Assembly (NCBI GenBank): GCA_025331445.1
Contig: JAIWNE010000129.1
Span: 28,360 to 92,359, forward strand
DNA length: 64,000 bases
Source of the DNA: Blakeslea trispora
Taxonomy: Eukaryota; Mucoromycota; Mucoromycetes; Mucorales; Choanephoraceae
Direction: 5' to 3'
A program made the translations under genes and the position numbers. Shown piece by piece: positions 56,277 to 64,000 of this stretch. Under the pieces are notes generated by a model. The model did not search any database, was not told the origin of the DNA, and saw only the letters and a program-made list of their open reading frames with translations. Each line of letters opens with the position of its first letter. The stretch's first letter is position 1.

Positions 56277-58472
56277 TTATTGGGTGATTTTATTGTCCAC
56301 TTTTACTTTTCTGTGTGATAGGTATCTTTTGTTAACAAATTTCTCTAATTCTAGAGAAATTTTTCGGCCATCACTACACTCACTGTATGCTTCAATGTAA
56401 TCCATACACTTCTGGAAATACTTTCTTATATGAGCTGTATTGCCAGCTGTATCCAGAAAGGTCGACACATTGGCTTCAAGCGATTTGAAGGTGTAATCAC
56501 ACTTCAAACGGGCTTCTCGCTTGGCATATGACCAATAGTACTCTATCCAGTTACATTCGCAATGATACTTTGGATAGAGCTCAAAGATGTGACCAGCATC
56601 TTCAACAGTTTCTTGCAGTGCGGTTTTTTGAGCCTTGAAGTCTGGGCAACTTTTAAGATAGTGCCTTGCACAACACATTGATTGAGCACATGCTGGCTTG
56701 CCACAATCCAGCTTCCAGGCTTTGCCTTGCAAATCGCGCCCAAACCACTGGCTTCTTTCTTCCAGGATTTTTTTTATTCCTATGATTTACCAAGTCAGAC
56801 TGAGTGCGTAAAATGCCTTAAGCAATTACCTTTGAAGAATCTTTTCTTTAATACCACTGGTCGATTCTTCTTATCCAACGTGTGGATCTCTTTGTCATAG
56901 TAAAATGACTGATTCAGCGTATCGCCGTTAGCCAAAGTAACTAAAGTATCTTTGAACTGATACTTTAGCCTTTCACTCCATTCTTTTTCGTTGAGCGTCA
57001 TTCTAGACGCAACCAAAGCATCATCAGCAAATGCACCATGATTGGAACTGTTGTCAAATAGGAAGACAGCAGTACAATCAGGATGCAAGCTCTCGAAAAG
57101 CCCTATGGCATCCTCCTTGAGCTGCTTTACCATATGTGCGGAAGTCCACCACCCTTCCCTACTGTCTCCTGCTTTGAAGTAGGTTCTTGAGGACCATCTC
57201 ATCTGCTTCATAGTTCCATGGCATGGGCACTGGAACTCGCTTACCATGATTGACGAGCCCATGGACTTCTTGCGGATGTAGTTTTCATCCTCTTGCAACC
57301 ACAATACTTCTTTTCCTAATTGTAGATACAGAAATGATTAGTAGATGAGCATCAAAGATCTAAACGTACTTACCGTCATTTGCATAAAAAGTGCATTCGT
57401 CATGAGTAACGAACACAATCTTGCTTTCACCCTCATTCAGCTTTGGCTCAAGAATAGCCTCTTGCTTCTCTCCAGAGTAAAAGTCTGATCTCCTCATATA
57501 GTTAATCATTCGCTTTGACCATTCATTTCTGTAGGCAACTACATCTTCTCTTTCGTGGCCATCGAAATACACTGTCTTTTTGTTCTTTCGATAGCTGTAA
57601 CCCCATTCAACCATATAGTTTGCAATGGTTGAAATGGGGATATAGCTCTTCACACCCAAGACAGAAGGAACTGCTTCTTCATCAATGTACTTCTTCAGTA
57701 CAACGAGAGATCGCTCAGCAGGAGGCATTTACTTGATCTTCTCAAGGATCATCAACTTCACATCTGAGTCACTTAAGAGAGATGATCTCTTGACATGGGC
57801 GCCTTGCTGATGGTCGGATAGCTTACCCTGATCAAGAAATTTCTTGGCCCACTTGATAATAGTTGCAGCTCTATAAGGCTCTGAGTTGTCAGGCCGGTAG
57901 AGAATAGCAGCTGCCTTTGCAGCTTCACCTTTGTGTACACCTTCAAGACGCTTCATGAAGTAGTACTTCACGGAGAGATACCGAGCGTTGTTATAGGTAT
58001 CTCTCTTGTTACCTTCCTTCTGCTTGTTCATTACAGGTGAAACATACTTTTGAAGGTCACCAAGCTTCTCTCTGATCAAGGTGATCTCTTTCTCGCGAGC
58101 ACTGATTTTCATTTCCTTTTTTTCAGGAACCGGCTTTTGCTGAACAGTGATACCAAAGCTCATCAATGTTTGTTCAGGTCTCACTTTCTCCTGTTCCTTC
58201 TTTCTTCTCCACTTGGTGGTAGTTGATACCCCTTGGTATATACCCTGTCTCTTGGTCAAATTGCTGTTGTTGCATGAGAGAGTGTTGTTGATGTTTCTCT
58301 CTGCAACCTCAACAGATTCCTCACTTTCAATTCTGGCATTGACTTCATCCAAATTAATGCCATCAATGATCCAATCATCACGATCCTCTACTTCGTTAAC
58401 TGTGACGAACTGATTGTTCTCATTTCTGCTTCTGTTCTTGAAAGCTTTTTGTCTAGCGTTAAGTGGAGGCAT
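56277..58472 (-). pseudogene. Tc1-like DDE transposase, 3 exons, one stop
   Basis: Exons 58472-57374, 57315-56830 and 56779-56277 are joined by introns of 58 nt (57316-57373) and 50 nt (56780-56829) with GT-AG ends that restore frame. The N-terminal 250 residues are charged, with a helix-turn-helix-like part (AATIIKWAKKFLDQGKLSDH). Catalytic residues are expected in THDECTFYANDG (Asp), VFLFDNSSNHGAF (Asp) and YHCECNWIEYYW (Glu). The motif KKSMGSSIMVSEF lies between. TAA at 57729-57731 is the only stop, in IK-stop-MPPAERS; CAA (Gln) is a likely ancestor. The intact protein would be about 695 residues, long for Tc1/mariner but usual for this fungal lineage. Confidence 0.8.
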
Positions 58473-58646
58473 AATTTTATAATGTTTAATGAAAATGGAG
58501 AAGGGATATTGGGTTTGATGTTTTCTTGATTTATTGTCTGGTATGGTTACACACTGCTATAACAATATCATATAGAAATTTTTTATTTTTCAAATCTGAC
58601 CCTCCACCATATAACTCCCAGCCAAAATTTTTAAAAACCGACTAAC

Positions 58647-58787
58647 TTCGAAACCTATCTGCTCAAAACTTTTGGTGACAAAAACAAAAAGCGAGCCTAA
58701 ATAATTGTTTAGAAAGGTTTAAAGAATATATATTCAGGCTCGCTTTTTGTTTTTGTCACCAAAAGTTTTGAGCAGATAGGTTTCGAA
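58647..58787. repeat. 141-bp palindrome with perfect 52-bp arms
   Basis: 58647-58698 and 58736-58787 are exact inverted repeats (outer end TTCGAAACC, inner end GCGAGCCT) with a 37-nt AT-rich loop. It lies within the inner Tc1-like element 30 bp from its right TIR. It looks like a MITE or a foldback insertion; AACT-like bases flank it but no firm duplication is seen. Confidence 0.9.
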
Positions 58788-58843
58788 AACTTGTAAAAAT
58801 TTTCGTTATTTAAAAATGGAGGCACTGTAGAAAAGAGGAATTT

Positions 58844-58886
58844 ATTAAATGATGCATAGCTGGAATCTATTAAATGATGCATAGCT
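58844..58886. repeat. Tandem 18-bp repeat
   Basis: ATTAAATGATGCATAGCT occurs at 58844-58861 and 58869-58886, a unit of 25 bp repeated twice in the terminal part of the PIF/Harbinger element. Confidence 0.8.
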
Positions 58887-59049
58887 AGTATTTAAGGGGT
58901 AAGACATTTGTGAAAGGAATTTGTGATGAAGAGATTTTAGGGTCACTCAATTCTTAAACGATTTAATTGATTTGATAGGCTAATTTTTAAAACACAATTT
59001 GTGCAAAAAAACTTGTGATGGAATTTGTGAAGAACTGAACCCCCCTATT

Positions 59050-59495
59050 TTATATATGTTTTTCAAATAGCGTTCAAGAAGTTTTTTGGTTATACATTAA
59101 CAACAAAATGTTCTAACGCAATTCTACACAAGCAACAACACAATCTACTTACCACTCTTAAATAATTTTTTGAAAGCGCTCGTAGGTCATACGTTTGAAG
59201 TTAAAGTTTTATGGAATAATTAGAGTGTATCTGGTAATATATTTGCATTGATGTCTACATACGTAGTGAATAAAAGAGTTAAAATGTTGAGCGTTTTACA
59301 GTTCAGTTTCCAAAAACACTTTACACTTGCAGGAATTTCCACAAGTTAGTTTATACGCACTTGGTTTTAGAATACAGCAATTCAGCTGTTAAGTTGCGCA
59401 TATTTATTGCTATTCTTTCAAACATCACTCTTAAAATTGTAAAGTAAAAATGCTCACAAAAGCAAGCTTTATTAAAAGTGTAAAGCTATTTGTTT
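59050..59495. other. AT-rich interior of outer Tc1-like element
   Basis: No open frame or repeat recognised. By the nested model this continues the sequence broken at 46202. Confidence 0.4.
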
Positions 59496-59979
59496 TTAGA
59501 TTTGCCTCACGCAAAGCTGCTTTAAGTTGTCAATCATTTCATCTGTAACTTCGATGTCTCTACCTCTTTCAGGGTATTTCTTTCTCTGTTTCTTGACACG
59601 TAGTTGAATAGATCCTATGCGCATTCCTGTTATGCGATGAATCTCTCGTATTGTTAAGCCCATATCAAAGTATAAGTGGAGGCAGTTATGGGTATCTTTC
59701 TCTGTGTAGTTTCTTCTTCTTTTTGCAGACTTATACCTTTCTTGTGTTTTAGAAGCCTTTTCCGCTGTAGATGCACTATCTTTTAGTCTCAAGTTCTTAT
59801 TGAAAGATGAATCCAGTTAAACGATCGATTGCGGCAACTCTTAGTAGTTTGTTTTTTCATTCAAGCTAAATTCAGTTGGTGTTTCAACCGATATAGCTGA
59901 ATCTTGCGAAGGAATTGCTTCTTGTGTAAAAATTGCTTCTTGCGCCTTCTTGTTTTTCTTGACAAGAGTAGAGAATATC
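59496..59979 (-). pseudogene. Transposase N-terminal HTH fragment
   Basis: Read on the minus strand from about 59979 (MIFSTLVKKNKK...), the frame is broken by two TAA codons and then runs through YTEKDTHNCLHLYFDMGLTIREIHRI and RIGSIQLRVKKQRKKYPERGRD. This is a helix-turn-helix DNA-binding region of Tc1-like type with a basic tail. No catalytic domain follows on this strand, so it is either a relic of another element or an accessory gene of the outer element. Confidence 0.55.
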
Positions 59980-60473
59980 ATTGATGTAATAAACGTATAA
60001 AAAAGCTTCAGCAAATTAAAAAACTTTGTAGATCAGTGTTATATACGTAAACAAGCATTGTTGGCTTATAAAACTTACTGTAAATGACAGCGCAGTTTTT
60101 TTTGGCTATTCTTTACGTCCCTGAAAGCAATTGAATTTTATGACTATAACGATACGTAGTGCTTTCCCTCTTTGTCATACCGTCTGTGCTCCGTTGAAGT
60201 AATAGGTGTTGCCATTTTCCTGTTAAAGTCTTCGCGAGCCTGTAGAACATCATTTCGCGCACACTGAATTTAAATTTTCGATGCGCACTTTAATTTTTTT
60301 TTGCTTCGCAAGTATGTCAGGTACACAAATTACGTCCGTCTTCTGCTTTCACTTGCAACTATTCTTTCGTTGTAGAAGCAGTATGATAGCGTCCATTATG
60401 TTGCATTGTATGAGAACTTTTTGATTTTTATAAAATTGCTCTCTTCAGTATGATCGTTCTGTTTATCAAAAAT

Positions 60474-60897
60474 GCAATGTTCATTGAAAACGTTATGCTC
60501 ATTAGATATGTTATGTTCATTGAAAATGTTATGTTCATTAAGATTGTTCTGCTTATTGATATGATTATGTTCATTAAATTTGCTTACTGTGTTGCGTCAT
60601 TATGTTCATTATGTTCATTGTGTTCATTATAGTTCTTGTGTGCACTTGGGTTTTTTTTTCTGGATTTACATACTCCGCCTTCATTATTGTATCATTATGT
60701 TCATTTTGTTCATTACGTTCATTAAGTTTTTTATGTACATCACATTTTGACAGCCTGTGCACTGACTTTCTCCGCTATCACACCATTACGTTCATAATGT
60801 TCATTACGCCATTATGTTCATTATGTTCATTACGTTCATTGCGTTCTTTATGTTCATTACGCCATTACGTTCATTACGTTCATTACGTTCATTAAAA
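60474..60897. repeat. ATGTTCATT-type minisatellite
   Basis: Variants of the 9-bp unit (A)TGTTCATT(A) and ACGTTCATT recur dozens of times over about 420 bp, first spaced at 18-27 bp, then in tight runs at 60600-60635, 60695-60725 and 60785-60897. It lies between the HTH fragment and the transposase gene of the outer Tc1-like element. Confidence 0.88.
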
Positions 60898-61036
60898 TTT
60901 TTATGTACTCTGCGCTCATCATTATCTTGTCTAAAACTCTCTTCCACTGATTATTAATGACGTTTTAACTATGTTCATTACATACATTGATATCATAGCT
61001 GTCGTTCTTGACAAGATGATGGCTGTTAATTTTTTC

Positions 61037-61044
61037 TATAAAAG
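61037..61044 (+). promoter_or_regulatory. TATA box of outer transposase gene
   Basis: TATAAAAG lies about 80 nt before the ATG at 61116, a suitable distance for a fungal core promoter. Confidence 0.5.
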
Positions 61045-61115
61045 AAATGAGTAACTTGTCTTTCTAACATTCCATATCTCTCACTGATACTCTTATTATT
61101 TTCTACTTACTAAAA

Positions 61116-62642
61116 ATGTCAAGCACCAACAACTCTTACTCTTTTGTTATGGACAAGCACTGCGCCATGGTTGAAGAATGCTTTCAAGGACTTGAAGCTG
61201 ATGCCTTTGAGCAATACGAAAGCCGTAGCGTTCAAGATGACTTTGCCCAAGCAGTTGAAATGGAATGGGTCAACACCAACAGCCCTCACAATGAGGTTCA
61301 GCAAATTTTGACATTGTCAAACTTCATGCCTGTCGCCGTCAATTTAAACACAGCAGGCAGCAAGGCTAACAAAAATTCCAAAGGCAGCGTTGATGTTGAT
61401 GCGATTCCAAAGGCCCACCAGATAGTAAAGACTCAGTACCGCAAGTATACTGAGACTCAGGTAAAGCACTAAACTACATTACAAAGTTAAGAAAAGAAAT
61501 TAATATCATTGTTCATTTAACAGGTCAACGAACTCTTCCGTCTGGTCTTCTTGGAAGGAAAGTTTGCCTCTGAAGCTGCCAGGGAAACAGGGATCGTAGT
61601 CCGTACTGCCCAGGACTATGTCCGTAAGGCTCGTATCTTGATGGAAGAAGCGAGAAAGAAGGAGACCATGAAGGTCGATACCGATGAAGAAGAAAATGCT
61701 CCTGCTCCTGCTCCTCCAAAAGAGCGCAAGTATGGTAACCAAAAGCTGTTCCAGGCACACTCGCTTTTCTTTTTGGATTTTTACGAAAAAAAGGCCGATG
61801 CCACTCTTAACGAAGCAAGAGTGGCCGTCTTGGAGGCTTTTCCTGGGTTGGAAATCACCATTTATGCTATCTCGAAGCAATTGAAGAAGCATTGCAACTT
61901 AACGATGAAGAAGCTGGAAAAGTTACCGAAGGCACGCAACACCGCTGAGACTCTTCAGCTGAGAAAGGATCGGGTTTCTCTTTGGCTCTCTTTGGAGGAT
62001 TTCGACTATACGAAAAACTGCGTATTCATCGACGAGGCTTGGTTCAACATGAACATCAAGAGAACATTTGGTCGTTCTGTTTCTGGTACACTGGCAAAAA
62101 TAGAAGTGGCTACCCAACGTGGTGTATCCATTTCAATCATTGGTACCATGTGCGAGAAGGGAATCGTGAATTTGATGGTGCGTTGACCAACTGCTGTTTC
62201 TGGAGGTAAAAAGAAAAGCAAGTTGCAGTTCTCTGAGTCCGGCGTCATTGTAGTGAACGGCCGTATGGGTACAAGAACGACCCACTACCTCCAGTTCCTC
62301 GTGGCAACTATGGATGTTCTGGACGCGCAAGGCATGCAAGGTCGGTACTTGGTTATGGACAATGCGCCCATTCATACCAGCAAGGAGGTGGAAAACCTGA
62401 TCGTCTCTCGCGGGTACAAATGTATGTTTCTTTCAAAGTACTCGCCTTTTCTTAATCCAATTGAGGAAATGTGGTCGAAAATTAAGATGCATGTGCGCAG
62501 AGGCGAGGTTACCGAAAAGGATACCCTCATCCCCCGTATCGATGTGGCTGCAAGAATGGTAACTGTCTCGGACTGTGAAGGTTGGATTAGACATGCCACA
62601 ACTTTCTTTGACAAGTGTTTAAACCTTGAGCCCATGCTCTAA
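61116..62642 (+). pseudogene. Tc1-like (DDE_3) transposase, one stop
   Basis: Exon 1 (61116-61460) and exon 2 (61524-62642) are separated by a 63-nt intron (GTAAAG...TTTAACAG) that keeps the frame. Exon 2 opens with a helix-turn-helix (FLEGKFASEAARETGIVVRTAQDYVRKA) and continues into a DDE domain: NCVFIDEAWFNMN (Asp), YLVMDNAPIHTSKEV (Asp), KYSPFLNPIEEMWSKIK (Glu), i.e. a Tc1/mariner catalytic triad. The intact product would be 487 residues. TGA at 62184-62186 (VR-stop-PTAVSGG) is the only defect; CGA (Arg) is one possible ancestor. It cut and pasted DNA between the 190-bp TIRs. Confidence 0.88.
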
Positions 62643-62749
62643 AAAAATTAATTTCGTAGTTTGAAATATGTTATAAAAAGAAATTAATAAAAAAATTATA
62701 AGCTCATTAGCAATATAAAACGTTTTGATTTTGAAGCAAGCGCATAAAT

Positions 62750-62937
62750 ATATTTTTTGAGTTGTATTTTGAAATGTCTCTGCAAAGCATTTCTTTAAAG
62801 AGTAATATCGATTGCCGATTCAAAGACCGCGAACTACAGTTCAATCAAAGCAATTTTTTTTGGCAAAGGCCGCAAAGACAGTCTCAAAAGCCGTCATCCA
62901 AAATCTCAGAGGACGCCAACTAAAAGGCAAGAACCAG
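62750..62937 (-). repeat. Right long TIR of outer Tc1-like element
   Basis: Inverted match to 45962-46155, about 190 bp, followed by TA at 62938-62939. Confidence 0.88.
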
Positions 62938-62939
62938 TA

Positions 62940-63370
62940 TCTCAACCTTGAGACTCGTCCCAGACTCAAAAAAAATTAATGTCGAAGTAGAATTTTAAGT
63001 AGTGAATTTCCTTTTTGAAATTTTTTTTCAAAGTATTTTTTAGTCTTCCAGCTAATTAAAAAAAAAATACCTTATAAAATACGTTGGTTTTTCTACTCTG
63101 AGACTCATTTGAGACTCATAACTTGAAAATAACTTTCTGAGCCAATAAAATGCCTTCCCTAAATAATTGTGTTAATGACTTTCCATAAATGGGTTTTGAA
63201 GTTTTGTGAAACAAATGCATGAATGCGATGAGTGGTTCAAATTGTACTTTGACATGCTTATTGTTATTATGGGTAATAAGTAATTAGACTGAGTGATAAA
63301 CTGCTCTTCCTAGTATATAAGGCCCTCTTATTTCGATAGTTTGTTAAAGTAAACAACTTTATTCTTAAAA
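62940..63370. other. AT-rich leader of Crypton-like gene
   Basis: It includes several GAGACTC motifs (for example 62950, 63100 and 63111) and TATATAAG at 63314-63321, about 50 nt before the next ATG, a probable core promoter. Nothing else recognised. Confidence 0.5.
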
Positions 63371-64000
63371 ATGAACCCACAATCAACTCAACAACCCAAT
63401 GTCAACAATGATATTCAATCAATGATCGATGTTAATACCGCCATGTACCGTAGCAACCAAATGGTTTTAGCTGAGAGTAAAGCATGCCTTCCTGTAAACA
63501 CCATCAAAGCATATGTTAGCAAGCAAAGAGACTAGAAGGTAGGTTAAACAAATTGGGATGTGATAAAAGTAGATCCATCATTTATACTTTGTAAATAGCA
63601 ATGGTGCCAAGAAAAGGCTTTTGCAGATGGCGAAATTGTATCTGACAGCAAGCTCAGTTTCTTCTTGGATGACTTTTTCATGGCACGTGGTAGAAAGAAG
63701 CAAAGAGCTGAAGATGACAGCCCTATTCCTTTGGGTAAAGAATCTATCTTGGCCTATGTCAAGGCTGTATCTGATCTCTATAACACGCAAAAGGCCTTGA
63801 AGATCAACTCAAACGAAGCTGCCAGAGGTCCTTTGGTTCGTACTTTCTTGGACAACTTGGAGAAGACCAAGGTCAGACAAAAAGAGCAAACTTTGAAGAC
63901 AGAGGCAAAGAACACCTTGAATGATGGATATACGAAAGATGAATTGATGAAGATCAGCCAGTACTTCATCAATCACAAGAATGACATCAACGGCTCTCGC
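63371..64000 (+). pseudogene. Crypton-like tyrosine recombinase, N-terminal part
   Basis: Exon 1 (63371-63538) ends KQRD-stop-K, with TAG at 63533-63535; an intron of 60 nt (63539-63598; GTAGGT...GTAAATAG) leads to exon 2, starting QWCQEKAFADG and open to the window edge. The arrangement (a SYV..QR.W..WC..K start, then a helical region with AYVKAVSDLY and RGPLVRTFL) is, to my knowledge, that of the Ndc10-like DNA-binding domain of fungal Crypton recombinases, in which the stop position carries Trp. The catalytic R-H-R-Y part would lie beyond the window. Confidence 0.5.

Larger units (their letters stand above)
56165..58827 (-). mobile_element. Inner Tc1-like element, 2.7 kb
   Basis: CAGTGCCTCCA at 56165-56175 and its complement at 58817-58827 are flanked by TA (56163-56164, 58828-58829). 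It holds one spliced transposase gene on the minus strand and a long palindrome near its right end. It inserted just upstream of the Myb/SANT start codon, so it also separates that gene from its promoter. Confidence 0.88.
46203..59046 (-). mobile_element. PIF/Harbinger element, host of nested insertions
   Basis: The ends AGGGGGGTTCAGTTCTTCAC... (from 46203) and its complement ending at 59046 match for about 50 bp and are flanked by ATT (46200-46202, 59047-59049), a 3-bp duplication as expected for PIF/Harbinger. Without the LINE, the Tnp2-like element, the inner Tc1-like element and a solo LTR, about 3 kb remains, holding a Harbinger transposase and a Myb/SANT gene, the standard two-gene set of this superfamily. 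The TA-like flanks allow a slightly different reading of the boundary. Confidence 0.82.
45962..62937 (+). mobile_element. Tc1-like element with long TIRs, hugely expanded
   Basis: Inverted repeats of about 190 bp lie at 45962-46155 and 62750-62937 (both starting CTGGTT.TTGCC at the outside) and are flanked by TA (45960-45961, 62938-62939). The only transposase gene at the right scale and orientation is 61116-62642. Subtracting the PIF/Harbinger insertion (46203-59046) leaves about 4.1 kb. The arms are roughly 90% alike by eye, so this is an older copy. Confidence 0.8.

Noticed and set aside
60474..60897. CRISPR-like array
   Set aside because: Units are 9 bp with no unique spacers of regular length; a minisatellite in a eukaryote.
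45962..62937. Maverick/Polinton or giant composite transposon bounded by 190-bp TIRs
   Set aside because: No protein-primed polymerase, ATPase, protease or capsid genes; content is separable known elements with their own duplications.
1..64000. tRNA or rRNA genes
   Set aside because: No cloverleaf with a convincing T-loop box, and no rRNA-like conserved sequence, was seen on either strand by eye.

Overview
The window reads as AT-rich nuclear DNA of an early-diverging fungus, most likely Mucoromycota/Mucorales. This is inferred from the mix of Ty3/gypsy chromoviruses, a RepHel Helitron, Tc1-like and PIF/Harbinger transposons, a Crypton-like recombinase and short 50-70 nt GT-AG introns. No host housekeeping gene could be recognised. 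Nearly everything identifiable is a mobile element or a wreck of one.

1-18 kb: an internally deleted Tc1-like element (215-1621) carries a 507-bp solo LTR (437-943, ATATG duplication). Next comes a decayed non-LTR retrotransposon (about 1655-2545 and 9308-9895). It is split by a chromovirus with two nearly identical LTRs ('A', 2546-8859, GAGAT duplication), which itself hosts a 433-bp solo LTR (7892-8324, TCTCC duplication). After a degenerate unidentified coding region (11.1-12.1 kb) comes a Helitron whose RepHel gene (13083-17804) is whole except for one stop.

18-45 kb: chromovirus 'B' (18889-24667, minus) has one uninterrupted 1709-codon gag-pol and is the best candidate for an active element. 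It abuts a truncated copy of A (24668-25906) and a broken Ty3 element 'D' whose order is pol-LTR-gag. D is hit by another solo LTR (28054-28560, AAGTC duplication) and by element 'E' (30303-36514, minus), in which gag and pol lie in different frames. A 2.4-kb gene-poor stretch leads to chromovirus 'F' (38922-45004), frameshifted in protease and early RT.

46-63 kb is the most striking part, a nest several layers deep. A Tc1-like element with about 190-bp inverted repeats (45962-62937) was entered by a PIF/Harbinger element (46203-59046). That element in turn received a 5'-truncated LINE (46309-49127, 13-bp duplication), a Tnp2-like DNA transposon (49171-53414, itself holding an LTR), a solo LTR (55379-55698, GTATT duplication) inside its Myb/SANT partner gene, and a second Tc1-like element (56165-58827) that carries a perfect 52-bp-arm palindrome. 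The window ends in the N-terminal part of a Crypton-like tyrosine recombinase gene.

Many of these genes are whole except for one in-frame stop. Where homologous proteins show the lost residue, it is usually Trp or Gln, as expected from C:G to T:A transitions. Boundaries were read by eye from repeats and target duplications; families were assigned by motif recognition, not by database search.
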